Assembly: GCF_000013345.1 (NCBI RefSeq)
Contig: NC_007777.1
Location: 1,860,001 to 1,924,000, forward strand
DNA length: 64,000 bases
Origin: Frankia casuarinae
GTDB taxonomy: Bacteria; Actinomycetota; Actinomycetes; Frankiales; Frankiaceae
Direction: 5' to 3'
Both the position numbers and the translations under genes were made by a program. A model generated the notes under the pieces. That model had not been told where the DNA came from. It saw only the letters and a program-made list of their open reading frames with translations, and made no database searches. Below, in pieces: positions 9,623 to 21,954 of this stretch (the first letter of the stretch is position 1; each line of letters begins with the position of its first letter).

Positions 9623-9780
9623 TTCCCGCCTCTCCTCGAGCGGTCCGGCGAGCAGGGTCCGGCATGGCACGGAAAGTAACACGAATGGTTTCATGCTCCC
9701 TGATGAGGGGTTCAGCCGAGTTTGGCCATATCCGGGTGAGCGGCGGCGGCTTCACCGGCTTCACCGGCGGCGGACGACGA

Positions 9781-10047
9781 TCACATAGTCCGGTCGGGTC
9801 CCGCCATCGCCGCCTGGATGTTTTCGGCGGCCGCGTCGAACAGGCGGTGTGCCAGCTCCGACAACGCGCGCGCGGCGGCCACCTCGTCCCCGATCTCGGG
9901 AACGTCGGACTCCCCGGGGTGCAGCCGGGCCTGCCCCGTCCCGTGTAGATCGTCGCGGGCGCTGCCGTGCAGGGCCGCATCCGCCTGGGTACGGCCGTGC
10001 TGCTCCGTCAGGGAGATCTGCACGGTCCAGGTTCTCGTGGTGGTCAT
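9781..10047 (-). CDS. DUF1876 (dsRBD-fold-containing) protein
   Basis: An 88-residue protein with the layout of the actinobacterial DUF1876 family: TWTVQISLTEQHGRT at the start, then a variable His/Gly stretch, then DVPEIGDEVAAARALSELAHRL. The family has a fold like a double-stranded-RNA-binding domain but its function is not established. ATG 10047 follows GGAGG with 7-nt spacing. It is transcribed towards the LCP gene, with about 160 bp between them. Confidence 0.85.
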   Translation of the reverse strand: MTTTRTWTVQISLTEQHGRTQADAALHGSARDDLHGTGQARLHPGESDVPEIGDEVAAARALSELAHRLFDAAAENIQAAMAGPDRTM

Positions 10048-10124
10048 CTCGGCCTCCGTCCGACGAGTTCTCCTCGGATGAGTTCTTCCTGGTTGTCACG
10101 TGCCCGCGTGGTCCCCGGTGACAC

Positions 10125-10148
10125 GGGGGGGGGGGTGACACGGGGGGG
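10125..10148. repeat. Homopolymeric G tracts (11 and 7) in a GTGACACG direct repeat
   Basis: Eleven consecutive G (10125-10135) and seven G (10142-10148), each preceded by GACAC. Such tracts are prone to slippage and sequencing error. No ORF I support crosses them. Confidence 0.8.
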
Positions 10149-10240
10149 TGACACGGTGCCCGGCCCGGGCACCGGCCGGGCCGGGCACCCACAGGTGGCG
10201 TATGGCCCGTTCATCGGCGCGCTTAATGTTGGGCATCCTC

Positions 10241-10287
10241 CGCCTTCCGGTATTGCCGGGATTCACCGTCCCGGCAACGGGAAGGCG
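10241..10287. terminator. Imperfect 17-pair hairpin
   Basis: The left arm CGCCTTCC + TTGCCGGGA (10241-10261) pairs with TCCCGGCAA + GGAAGGCG (10269-10287), leaving a 7-nt loop and an asymmetric internal bulge. There is no U-tract. It could be a structured leader or an intergenic repeat rather than a terminator. Confidence 0.4.
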
Positions 10288-10367
10288 TGGGGCGCCGCGC
10301 CGGTTGGTCCAGGAGGAACCGGTCCCCGGGAGGGACTGGTCCGAACGCGAGAACGGGAGGCGAGTGG

Positions 10368-13689
<3,322 letters not shown>

Positions 13690-14077
13690 TCCGGGACCGT
13701 CTGATCCGATGATCGTCTGATTCGGTAAGCTGACCAGAAAGCCGAGGAACGCACGACAAGTCACCGGGTGGTCCGCCGCCAGGAGCGGCTTTGCGTCAAA
13801 AAGCGCGAGAGTGCCCCGGGCGTTAAAGACGCGAACACGGCATCCATGGCGGCCATGGCTGCCGCCGTCAAACAGCATGGCTGGAATAAGCCGCCCCCAA
13901 CGGTCAGTTCTGTCGTTCCTGCGTCGAGAATCGGCCGAGCCCGGTCCCAAGACGCGACACGCAAGTTTTTCAATCGCCGGTGACGCCCAGGCCGACCGCT
14001 AGCCTCGCCATGACGGAAAGGAAAGGATAGGTCCACCGTCCGCGGGCAACGGGGTCGTTCATCTTCGGGAGAAAAAT
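13690..14077. other. 388-bp intergenic region before the exopolysaccharide locus
   Basis: No convincing gene. It begins with three imperfect copies of CGTCTGATCCG (about 13683-13722) and later has the palindromic CCATGGCGGCCATGG (about 13846-13860). It is the likely promoter region for the first glycosyltransferase gene, which starts with GGGAGA upstream of GTG 14078. Confidence 0.6.
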
Positions 14078-15469
14078 GTGGGACAGACACGCGACGGGAC
14101 TATCTCGTTGGCTACGGGCGCGAATACTCTCACGTCGGCGCCTGACACCGACTCGACCGAATCTCCCGACATCGGCGACGCAGGACGGGTTCTGATCGTA
14201 GTTCAGAACCTGCCGATTCTGATCGACCATCGGACGTGGCAGGAATGCCAGGCGCTTCGCAACCAGGGCTACCAGGTTGCCGTAATATGCCCACGGGGCC
14301 CGGGGCAGCGGCGTCACCAGATCGTTGACGGTGTCAGCATCTGGACGTATCGTGGCGCACCCCGGACCCAGGGTGTGCTCAGTTACGTCTTCGAGTTCGG
14401 CTACTGCTGGGTGCGAACCGCTGTCCTGTCCGTCGCCGTGGCCCGCCGGCACGGATTCGACGTGATCCAGGCATGTAACCCGCCGGACACGTACTGGGCG
14501 CTCGCGCTGTTCTACAAGCCATTCGGCAAGAAGTTCGTCTTCGACCATCATGATCTCTGTCCGGAACTCTATCGCTCACGGTTCGGTAAGGACGGGGGGC
14601 TGTTGCTCCGCGCGTTGCTGCTGCTTGAACGGATGAATCAGCGGGTCGCTGACCACGTGATCGTGACCAACGAATCTTACCGGCGGCTGGCCCTGACCAG
14701 GGGGCGGCTGCCGTCGGAACGGGTGACCGTCGTCCGAAACGGACCGGACCCCGAACTGATGAAGCCCGCCGCGGAGCGGCCCGAATTGCGGCGCGGCCGG
14801 CAGCACCTTGCCTGTTATCTGGGAATAATGGGCCCGCAGGACGGTGTCGACCGACTCCTCGATGCCATACATCACTATGTCCACGTTCTCGGGCGCACCG
14901 ACTGCGCCTTCGCCCTGCTGGGATTTGGTGACTGTCTGGACGATCTGCGGAAACAGTCGAGCCGGCTCGGTCTCGACGACTGGGTCGAGTTCACCGGGCG
15001 GGCCGACGACCAGATGATCCGGGACTACCTGTCCACCGCCACGGTCGGATTGTCGCCGGACCCGCGGAGCCCGCTGAACGAGGTGTCCACCATGTCCAAG
15101 ACGCTCGAATACATGGCCTATGCGCTGCCGGTGGTGGCCTATGACCTGACCGAGACCCGGGTGAGCGCCGAGGACGCCGCCGTCTATGTACCCTCCGACA
15201 CGGTGGCGGACTTCGCCCGGACCCTCGCCGAACTGCTGACGGACCCGGACCGACGCCGGACCCTTGGCGCCCGGGGTCGGGAGCGCATTGTGAACGAACT
15301 GTCCTGGCGGTATTCGGAGCCCCGCTACGTCGGGGTCCACGACCGGCTACGTGGTCGCCAGGCCGGCCACCCCAGTATCCCGGTCCCTCGTCAGGGCGGC
15401 TTGACCCGCGTGAGCGGCTCGGCAGCGCCGGTTCACGCGACCGGCTCCCGGGAACGAGCGGAACGATGA
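14078..15469 (+). CDS. Glycosyltransferase family 4 (GT-B)
   Basis: A 463-residue GT-B glycosyltransferase. The N-terminal half has VLIVVQNLPILIDHRTWQECQAL and GYQVAVICPRGPG; the C-terminal half has LGIMGPQDGVDRLLDAI, FTGRADDQMIRDYLSTATVGLSPD and MSKTLEYMAYALPVVAYDLTE, the donor-binding E-x7-E region of GT4 enzymes. It adds a sugar to the growing lipid-linked unit at the inner face of the membrane. GTG 14078 has GGGAGA upstream. Its stop overlaps the start of the nucleotidyltransferase gene by 4 bp (ATGA), and it heads the first exopolysaccharide operon. Confidence 0.9.
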   Translation: MGQTRDGTISLATGANTLTSAPDTDSTESPDIGDAGRVLIVVQNLPILIDHRTWQECQALRNQGYQVAVICPRGPGQRRHQIVDGVSIWTYRGAPRTQGVLSYVFEFGYCWVRTAVLSVAVARRHGFDVIQACNPPDTYWALALFYKPFGKKFVFDHHDLCPELYRSRFGKDGGLLLRALLLLERMNQRVADHVIVTNESYRRLALTRGRLPSERVTVVRNGPDPELMKPAAERPELRRGRQHLACYLGIMGPQDGVDRLLDAIHHYVHVLGRTDCAFALLGFGDCLDDLRKQSSRLGLDDWVEFTGRADDQMIRDYLSTATVGLSPDPRSPLNEVSTMSKTLEYMAYALPVVAYDLTETRVSAEDAAVYVPSDTVADFARTLAELLTDPDRRRTLGARGRERIVNELSWRYSEPRYVGVHDRLRGRQAGHPSIPVPRQGGLTRVSGSAAPVHATGSRERAER

Positions 15470-16239
15470 AGGTCGGTATTCTTGCCGGCGGTCTGGGCAG
15501 CCGGTTGGCGGAGGAGACGGTCATCAAACCCAAACCGATGATCGAGATCGGCAACCGGCCGATCATCTGGCACATCATGAAGTACTACGCTCACTTCCAG
15601 TTCACCGATTTTACGATCGCCCTGGGGTATAAAGGCGAATATATCAAACGCTGGCTGGTGGACTACGCGGCGCTGACCAGCGATCTCACGGTGTCGCTTC
15701 GGCAGAGCGCTGTGGAGCGGCACGGGGGTACCTCGGAGGATTGGCGGGTAAATCTGGTCGACACCGGTCAGAATACCGCCACCGGCGGTCGTATCAGGCG
15801 ACTCGCGCCCTGGCTCGGTGACGCGGGGACGTTCATGTTGACCTGGGGGGACGGCGTAGCGGACATCGATCTCAACGCGTTGCGCGACTTCCACCGCTCG
15901 CATGGCAGGATCGCCACGCTGACCGCCGTGCGGCCACCCGCCCGGTTCGGTCACCTCGAGCTGGCCGGGGACCAGATTGTGGAGTTCTCGGAGAAACCAC
16001 AGGCCGGTGAGGGCTGGATCAACGGTGCCTTCTTCGTCCTGGAACCGCAGGTCTTCGACTACATTGCCGGCGACGACACCCAGTTCGAGAAGGAGCCCCT
16101 TGAGAGGCTCGCCAAGGACGGTCAGCTCATGGCGTATCGGCATGGCGGCTTCTGGCAGTGCATGGACACGGTACGCGACCGCAAACTCCTGCAGTCACTG
16201 TGGGATGGTGGCTGTGCGCCCTGGAAGGTATGGGACTGA
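15466..16239 (+). CDS. rfbF: Glucose-1-phosphate cytidylyltransferase-like sugar nucleotidyltransferase
   Basis: A 257-residue enzyme closely matching RfbF/DdhA: GILAGGLGSRLAEETVIKP at residues 4-22 (activation and catalytic Arg/Lys), KPMIEIGNRPIIWHIMKYY, FTIALGYKGEYIKRW, and the metal-binding MLTWGDGVADID. It couples CTP with glucose-1-phosphate to give CDP-glucose, the entry to CDP-dideoxy- and branched sugars. The next gene (6 bp on) is a sugar-nucleotide epimerase/reductase. No CDP-glucose 4,6-dehydratase is seen in the window, so the pathway is incomplete here or the specificity differs. Confidence 0.9.
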   Translation: MKVGILAGGLGSRLAEETVIKPKPMIEIGNRPIIWHIMKYYAHFQFTDFTIALGYKGEYIKRWLVDYAALTSDLTVSLRQSAVERHGGTSEDWRVNLVDTGQNTATGGRIRRLAPWLGDAGTFMLTWGDGVADIDLNALRDFHRSHGRIATLTAVRPPARFGHLELAGDQIVEFSEKPQAGEGWINGAFFVLEPQVFDYIAGDDTQFEKEPLERLAKDGQLMAYRHGGFWQCMDTVRDRKLLQSLWDGGCAPWKVWD

Positions 16240-16244
16240 GCTCG

Positions 16245-17285
16245 ATGCGTATTCTGGTCACCGGACACGACGGATATATAGGAACCCGTCTCATCCCGCT
16301 CTTCCGGGCTGCCGGACACGATGTGGTGGGTCTGGACAGCGGACTGTTCTCCGGGTGTACCCTCGGACCCGATCCGGACTTCGTGCCGGCGTTGAAACTT
16401 GATATTCGGGACGTCCGGCCGTCCCAGCTGGAGGGTTACGACGCGGTGGTCCATCTGGCGGGCATATCCAATGATCCGCTGGGTGATCTGAACCCAGCCG
16501 TGACCTATGACATCAACGCCCGGGGGACGTTGCTGGTTGGGCGTGCCGCCAAGGCCGCGGGCGTACCGCGTTTCGTCTTCTCGTCCTCGTGCAGCCTCTA
16601 TGGTGCGCACGGAGACGCGCCCATCGACGAGTCGGCCGAGTTTCATCCGGTGACTCCCTACGGCGAGTCAAAAGTGATCGCCGAACGAGAGCTCGCCGAG
16701 CTTGCCGATGACGATTTCAGCCCGGTCTTCCTGCGTAACGCCACGGCGTACGGCGTCTCACCCCGACTGCGTGGTGATCTTGTGGTGAACAATCTCACCG
16801 GCTACGCGGTGACGACCGGCGAGGTTTACCTCAAGAGCGACGGGACGCCGTGGCGGCCGCTGGTACACATCGAGGACATCGCCCGGGCGATGCTCGCCGT
16901 GTGCGAGGCGCCCCGCGAGAAGATCCACCTCAAGGCCTACAATGTCGGCCGGTCGGCGGAGAACTATCGGATACGCGACGTGGCCGCGATCGTCGAGGAG
17001 GTCGTGCCGGGCGGCCGGGTGGTCTTCGCGGACACGGCCGGGCCGGACAAGCGGAACTACCGGGTGGACTGCGACCGTATCGCCGAGGAGATACCGGGAT
17101 TCCGGCCGGTGTGGACCGTCCGCAAGGGGGTCGAGGAGCTCTACCTGGCCTACGTCGCCGCCGGGCTGACCAAGGAGGAGCTGATCGGCTCCCGCTTCCA
17201 GCGGATCCAGCGCATCCAGCAACTCATGGCGGACGGTCTGCTCGACGTCACCCTGCGGTCGGCCGCACCGATGCGGGTGCCATGA
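16245..17285 (+). CDS. NAD-dependent sugar-nucleotide epimerase/dehydratase (extended SDR)
   Basis: A 346-residue extended SDR with the Rossmann motif GHDGYIG (7-13), HLAGISNDPLGDL, a catalytic Tyr139-xxx-Lys143 in TPYGESK, and LRNATAYGVSPRLRGDLVVNNL typical of sugar-nucleotide epimerases. ATG 16245 was chosen because the Rossmann strand starts right there; the upstream open frame overlaps rfbF. It lies between the cytidylyltransferase and two methyltransferases, suggesting that it epimerises, dehydrates or reduces a CDP-sugar that is later methylated. The exact reaction cannot be read from sequence. Confidence 0.88.
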   Translation: MRILVTGHDGYIGTRLIPLFRAAGHDVVGLDSGLFSGCTLGPDPDFVPALKLDIRDVRPSQLEGYDAVVHLAGISNDPLGDLNPAVTYDINARGTLLVGRAAKAAGVPRFVFSSSCSLYGAHGDAPIDESAEFHPVTPYGESKVIAERELAELADDDFSPVFLRNATAYGVSPRLRGDLVVNNLTGYAVTTGEVYLKSDGTPWRPLVHIEDIARAMLAVCEAPREKIHLKAYNVGRSAENYRIRDVAAIVEEVVPGGRVVFADTAGPDKRNYRVDCDRIAEEIPGFRPVWTVRKGVEELYLAYVAAGLTKEELIGSRFQRIQRIQQLMADGLLDVTLRSAAPMRVP

Positions 17286-17387
17286 GCGTGCTCGGCCGCC
17301 GCTGCCGCGGCTCGACATACCTGCGGCGACGTACCCGCGGCGGGGCTGCCGGTTCATCCTTCCCGTTCCGACACCGAGGGTCGTTCC

Positions 17388-18578
17388 ATGACTGACCAGT
17401 CCACCGCCTGCCCCGCCTGCGGCGGTTCCCGTCTCACCTCCGTCTATACAAAGGACGACGTCCCGTCGCACAGTTGTCTGCTGCTGGCCGACGAGGACGA
17501 GGCCCGGGCGTTCCCGAAGGGTGATCTGCGGATCGCCTTCTGCGAGCGCTGCGGCTTCATCATGAACACGGCCTTCGATCCGACCAAGAATCAGTACTCC
17601 GCCCGGTACGAGGAGACGCAGGCATTCTCCACCCGATTTCAGGAGTTCGCGCGGGACCTCGCCAAGCGCTGGACCGACAAGTACGATCTGTACGGGAAGA
17701 CGGTCCTGGAGATCGGGTGCGGCAAGGGTGAGTTTCTCGTCCACCTGGTGGAGCAGGGTGCCGGCGCCGGCATCGGGATCGACCCGGGTGTCCGGCCCGA
17801 GCGCATCACCAGCCCGGTTGCCGGCCGGCTGACCTGGATCACGGACCTCTACTCCGAGCGGTATGCGCACCTGACCGCCGATGCCGTCGTGTGCCGGCAC
17901 ACCCTGGAGCACATCGCGCCGGTCGGCGACTTCATGCGGATGATCCGGGCCGCGCTCGGTGACCGGACCGATATCCCGGTCCTCTTTGAGCTGCCGGACG
18001 TCCTGCGGGTGCTGCAGGAGGCGGCGTTCTGGGATGTGTACTACGAGCACTGCTCCTATTTCAGCGCCGGTTCGCTGGCGAGGTTGTTCCGAGCTACCGG
18101 GTTCGAGGTGCTCGACGTCTCCCTCGACTATGACGATCAGTACCTGCTGATCGAGGCGCGGCCGTCCACCGTTCCGGCGGCCGGTGACCCGCTGCCGATC
18201 GAGGACGACCTGGCCACCCTGCGCGTCGGGGTACGGCACTTCCAGCGTGAGGTGGCCACGACGCTGAACCGGTGGAGCGAGATGCTGTGGCGCGGGCACC
18301 AGCGCGGCGAAAAGGCGGCGATCTGGGGTTCGGGCTCCAAAGGTGTGTCGTTTCTGGCGACCCTCGGCCCGGCCGCCGACCTGGTCCGCTACGCCGTCGA
18401 CATCAACCCGCACAAACACGGCATGTTCATGGCGGGCAGCGGCCACCGTATCGTCCCGTCCGAGTGGCTGCGGGAAGATAGGCCGGATCTTCTGATCATC
18501 ATGAATCCGATCTATCGTGACGAGATCGCGGGGGAGTTGACCCGGCTGGGCGTCGACACCGAGCTGAGGGCCGTCTGA
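17388..18578 (+). CDS. SAM-dependent sugar C-methyltransferase (Methyltransf_13/14 type), copy 1
   Basis: A 396-residue protein with an N-terminal zinc ribbon (CPACGG near 10, CERCGF near 50), a class I SAM domain (VLEIGCGKGEFLVHLVEQG near 105-123, CRHTLEHI near 168) and a C-terminal Methyltransf_14-like domain (AAIWGSGSKGVSFLATLG near 308, then NPHKHGMFMAG). This is the layout of NDP-sugar C-methyltransferases acting on 4-keto-deoxysugars. ATG 17388 is 102 bp after the epimerase. The next gene is a paralogue with the same architecture, one base pair away. Confidence 0.88.
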   Translation: MTDQSTACPACGGSRLTSVYTKDDVPSHSCLLLADEDEARAFPKGDLRIAFCERCGFIMNTAFDPTKNQYSARYEETQAFSTRFQEFARDLAKRWTDKYDLYGKTVLEIGCGKGEFLVHLVEQGAGAGIGIDPGVRPERITSPVAGRLTWITDLYSERYAHLTADAVVCRHTLEHIAPVGDFMRMIRAALGDRTDIPVLFELPDVLRVLQEAAFWDVYYEHCSYFSAGSLARLFRATGFEVLDVSLDYDDQYLLIEARPSTVPAAGDPLPIEDDLATLRVGVRHFQREVATTLNRWSEMLWRGHQRGEKAAIWGSGSKGVSFLATLGPAADLVRYAVDINPHKHGMFMAGSGHRIVPSEWLREDRPDLLIIMNPIYRDEIAGELTRLGVDTELRAV

Positions 18579-18632
18579 GTGAGCAATGTCTGTCTGGTGA
18601 GCAACGTCTGTCCGGTGACCAATGTCTGTCCG
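18579..18632 (+). repeat. Triple 18-bp tandem repeat at a translation start
   Basis: Units 18579-18596, 18597-18614 and 18615-18632 each read GTGA(G/C)CAA(T/C)GTCTGTC(T/C)G. Each begins with an in-frame GTG, giving three possible starts for the methyltransferase. Confidence 0.9.
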
Positions 18633-19823
18633 GCATGCCAGGGCACCGCGCTCGAAGACCTGGTACGTGTTGAGCGTTCGCCGGTGATGACCGGCGTGCT
18701 GTGGCCGTCGCGGGAAGCCGCCATGACCGCGCAGCGCCGTGCTCTGGAGCTGTCGCTGTGTGCCGAGTGCGGCACCGTGGTCAATGTCGCGTTCGAGGCC
18801 GGCCTCGTCGAGTACGGCGGCGAGTATGACAACTCGCTGCACTTCTCGCCCGCCTTCCGGGCGTACGCCGAGGCGTTGGCGGACCGTCTGATCGTCCGGC
18901 ATAACCTGGTGGGGCGGGAGGTTGTCGAGATCGGGTCGGGCAAGGGGGACTTCCTGCGCCTGTTGTGTGCCCGGGGACTGTGTGCCGGAACCGGGTACGA
19001 CCCGACCTACATCGGCCCCGAACGTGCCGACGACGCCGCGGTGACCTTTGTGGTCGACCTGTACGGTTCGCGCTATTCCCATCTCCCGGCGGATCTTGTC
19101 GTCTGCCGGCACGTCCTCGAGCACGTGTCCGATCCACTGGGCTTTCTGACCGATATCCGCAATGCGCTGGGCGGCCGGGACGCGTCGCTGTATCTCGAGG
19201 TGCCCAACGGCGGCTTCGTCCTCGGCGAGGCGGGGGTGTGGGACTTCATCTACCCGCACGTGTCGTACTTCTCGCCGGCTGGACTTCGGCGGGTGGTGAG
19301 CGCGGCCGGGTTCACCATCACCGACGCCGGAACATCCTACGGTGACCAGTTCCTCTGGATCGAGGCCAAGACGGCGCCGACGACCCGTCCGTCCGGTCGG
19401 ATCGGACCGGCCGCCGGCGAGGACGTGGTGGCGACGGACCGCTTCGTGGTCCAGGCCAGAAAGTTCGGTGACGTCTACCGGGAGGTTGTCGGGCGCTGGT
19501 CCGCGCATCTCGCCGACCTGGCGACGGACGCCGATTCCGCCTGGGACGCGCCGCGTGCGCTGGTCTGGGGCGCGGGGTCCAAGGGGGTGGCATTCCTCAA
19601 CGTGTTGGACGTCGGTTCCGCCGTGCGGGGAGTCGTCGACCTCAACCCGCGGAAGAGGGGCCTGTTCGTGCCCGGCACCGGGCATCCGGTGTTGGCACCC
19701 GAGGACCTGTCGGTGGAGCGGGTGGGGCGCGTTTTTCTTCCGAATCCGCTGTATCTGGACGAGGTGCGCGGCCGGTTGGCGGAACTGGGTGTGCCCGCGG
19801 AGGTCGTGCCACTTAGCAGCTGA
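18579..19823 (+). CDS. SAM-dependent sugar C-methyltransferase (Methyltransf_13/14 type), copy 2
   Basis: A 414-residue paralogue of the preceding gene. It has a zinc ribbon (CPAC near 17, CAECGT near 66), a SAM motif VVEIGSGKGDFLRLLCARG, CRHVLEHVSDPLGFL, LEVPNGGFVLGEAGVWDFIYPHVSYFS, and a C-terminal WGAGSKGVAFLNVLD. GTG 18579 directly follows the previous stop. The first 18 residues are three near-identical SNVC(L/P)V units, each with an in-frame GTG, so translation could start at any of three codons. The pair may methylate two positions, or two sugars, of one CDP-hexose pathway. Confidence 0.88.
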   Translation: MSNVCLVSNVCPVTNVCPACQGTALEDLVRVERSPVMTGVLWPSREAAMTAQRRALELSLCAECGTVVNVAFEAGLVEYGGEYDNSLHFSPAFRAYAEALADRLIVRHNLVGREVVEIGSGKGDFLRLLCARGLCAGTGYDPTYIGPERADDAAVTFVVDLYGSRYSHLPADLVVCRHVLEHVSDPLGFLTDIRNALGGRDASLYLEVPNGGFVLGEAGVWDFIYPHVSYFSPAGLRRVVSAAGFTITDAGTSYGDQFLWIEAKTAPTTRPSGRIGPAAGEDVVATDRFVVQARKFGDVYREVVGRWSAHLADLATDADSAWDAPRALVWGAGSKGVAFLNVLDVGSAVRGVVDLNPRKRGLFVPGTGHPVLAPEDLSVERVGRVFLPNPLYLDEVRGRLAELGVPAEVVPLSS

Positions 19824-19874
19824 CAATCTCGTCAGCAGAGGTTCGGCTCCGGTCGGACGGAGGGACGATGGAGA

Positions 19875-20966
19875 ATGGCCATACCTGTCGACAGCGGCAC
19901 CCAGGACGAGGCCCGACCCAAGGGACCTGATCGCCAGGCGGGGCGTGGTGTCGTGGGGCGTGATGTTGTGGGGTGTGATGTTGTGGACCGTGGTGTTGTG
20001 GGGCCCGGTGTCCCGTCACCCCACCCGGACGCCCGGCCGCTCGTGACGGTGGGACTACCCGTCTTCAACGGGGAGAACTTCCTGGCTCGGGCGCTGGAGT
20101 CGATCGTCGTGCAGGACTACCCGAATCTTCAGATCGTCGTCGCCGACAACGGCAGCACCGACCGAACCGAGCAGATCTGCCGGGAATTCGTCCGCCGGGA
20201 TCCGCGGATCGAGTACCACCGGAGTCCGGTGAACCGCGGCGCGGCCTGGAACTACAACCGGATCGTCCACCTCGCCGCGGGAACCTACTTCAAGTGGGCC
20301 GCCCATGACGACCTCTGCGCCCCCGCGTTCGTCAGCCGGTGCGTCGAGGCCCTGACTGCCGCGTCGTCCGCCGCCGTCCTGGCCTACCCCAAAACGGCGC
20401 TCATCGACCTGAACGATACGGTGACCGGTGGCTTCGAGGATGGGATGAACCTGTGTGAGCCGACGCCGCACGAGCGTCTGCGACACTTCCTGTCGACCCG
20501 TACGGAATACCATCCGGTATTCGGCGTCATACGGGCAGAAGCGCTCCTGAAGACGGATCTCATCGGAAAGTACGTCGGTTCAGACGTGGTTCTCCTGGCG
20601 CAGCTCGCCCTGGGCGGCCAGTTTGTCGAGGTGCCCGAACGCCTGTTTCTCAGGCGTTTCCACGAGAATACTTCTATGAATGCCAACCCAGATGCCGCGG
20701 AACGCGCTCTGTGGTTTGACCCGCACCGGCGGGCGCCGTCGCTGCCGATGGTGGAGAAGACCATCAGGATGGTTCACGTGATCCTGTCCCACGACCGGCT
20801 CGACCGGGCCGAGCGGGCTCGCTGCCTGGCGGTTCTGGGGCGGCAGTGGGCATTGCCCCATGCTCGGCACATGGGTGGCGAGGTACGCGCGGCATTCGGG
20901 ACCCGAATCGGGACCCGAATCGGGACACGAATCGCCGCGAAGTTCCCCTCCCAGCGGTCCAGGTAG
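19875..20966 (+). CDS. Glycosyltransferase family 2 (GT-A)
   Basis: A 363-residue inverting GT2. From residue 55: LVTVGLPVFNGENFLARALES, VVADNGSTDRTEQIC and the metal-binding region GTYFKWAAHDDLCAPAFV. The usual DxD appears as HDD, a variant common in this subgroup. The first 50 residues are low-complexity (GVVGRDVVGCDVVDRGVVG), encoded by repeats of TGTGGGG/TGTTGTG type, and the C-terminus has a triple GTRI repeat. It lies 51 bp after the methyltransferase, probably the same transcript. Specificity unknown. Confidence 0.87.
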   Translation: MAIPVDSGTQDEARPKGPDRQAGRGVVGRDVVGCDVVDRGVVGPGVPSPHPDARPLVTVGLPVFNGENFLARALESIVVQDYPNLQIVVADNGSTDRTEQICREFVRRDPRIEYHRSPVNRGAAWNYNRIVHLAAGTYFKWAAHDDLCAPAFVSRCVEALTAASSAAVLAYPKTALIDLNDTVTGGFEDGMNLCEPTPHERLRHFLSTRTEYHPVFGVIRAEALLKTDLIGKYVGSDVVLLAQLALGGQFVEVPERLFLRRFHENTSMNANPDAAERALWFDPHRRAPSLPMVEKTIRMVHVILSHDRLDRAERARCLAVLGRQWALPHARHMGGEVRAAFGTRIGTRIGTRIAAKFPSQRSR

Positions 20967-21152
20967 CGCGGCGACACGCGGGTCGGCCTGCATATCGGCG
21001 CGGCGCAGGGCGACTACATTGAATCGGTCCAGGCTGATGATGGGATCGGTTCAGGTGCATGAATCCTTGGAGCCCCGAATGACAGAACCTTCCGGTCATG
21101 GTGCGGACCAGGCCTCGCCGTCGGCGTCGTCGGCTTACCGGGGGAGTCCGAC

Positions 21153-21920
21153 ATGGACATCGTGACGGTCTCCAGAACGGCGTTCCGCCGATGGTATGTC
21201 ATGCTTCCGATCCTGCTCGCCACGGCGGCCGCAATCGGGATCACGATGTCTGTCGCCAAGCCCGTCTACCAGACGAAGGCCATGGTCCTCGTGGTCGGCC
21301 CGTCGGTGGAGCAGAAGCTCGCCGCATCCTCCTCCGGTTCCGGGTTTATCCTGCAGCCCGTCAACCCGCTTTCCTACTTCGGCGATTCGCTCAAGTCGCT
21401 GGCTCTCACGGAGTCGAAGATCATGGACTCTCGCCAGGTACGGGAGGAGATCCGTTCGGCTGGATTCCATGGTGACTACGAGATCTCGGTGCAACCGGAG
21501 ACGGTATTCCTCGACATAACGGCCACGGCCGCCGATCCCACCGAGGCCACTCGCACCCTGGATCAGGTGGTACGTGTGATCACCGCGAAGTCGAACGGCC
21601 TGCAGTCTGCTGTGCCGCCGGACCAGCGTTACCGGATAGCGCCGCTGTCCGAGCCGCCGCTGATGAGCGTGCGACCCGCCCGCAGCCTCAAGCTGCTTGG
21701 CACCGTCGCGTTCCTCGGCGTAGCGGCGGCGCTGGGGCTGGCGCTTGCCGTCGACGCCGAGGTCGGGCGCCGGGCCCGGTCACGGTCACGGGCGGAGCAT
21801 TACGGTGCCGCCCGGGCAGGCGCCAGCCGCGGCCGGGGTCGGCGCGGACGGCACGCACTGCCCGAAGATTCCATGGCGGGCACTCGACGGGTCGCCTGGC
21901 GGTTCGAGGCGAATCGGTGA
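21153..21920 (+). CDS. Wzz-like chain-length/export regulator (no kinase domain)
   Basis: A 255-residue protein with two membrane segments (about 15-36 and 177-199) flanking an extracytoplasmic domain. This is the topology of Wzz/CapA-type polysaccharide co-polymerases that set chain length in Wzx/Wzy systems. The N-terminal VSRTAFRRWYVMLPILLATAAAIGI is typical, and the basic Arg/Gly-rich tail has no Walker motifs, so there is no fused tyrosine kinase. ATG 21153 has GGGGAG upstream. The ligase/polymerase gene begins 34 bp downstream. Confidence 0.82.
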   Translation: MDIVTVSRTAFRRWYVMLPILLATAAAIGITMSVAKPVYQTKAMVLVVGPSVEQKLAASSSGSGFILQPVNPLSYFGDSLKSLALTESKIMDSRQVREEIRSAGFHGDYEISVQPETVFLDITATAADPTEATRTLDQVVRVITAKSNGLQSAVPPDQRYRIAPLSEPPLMSVRPARSLKLLGTVAFLGVAAALGLALAVDAEVGRRARSRSRAEHYGAARAGASRGRGRRGRHALPEDSMAGTRRVAWRFEANR

Positions 21921-21954
21921 GAGGCGAACCGGTGATCAGCGGGCTGGTGGCCGG

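Larger units (their letters stand above)
10048..10367. other. 320-bp intergenic region with G-tracts and a hairpin
   Basis: No gene seen. It lies between the divergent DUF1876 gene and the DUF427 remnant and should hold the DUF1876 promoter. It contains two G-runs in a GTGACAC context and an imperfect hairpin, listed separately. Confidence 0.6.

Noticed and set aside
16758-19826. A 1022-codon minus-strand ORF across the epimerase and methyltransferase genes
   Set aside because: It is antisense to three well-supported genes, its protein is Arg/His/Gly/Pro-rich without recognisable domains, and long antisense frames are expected at this GC content.
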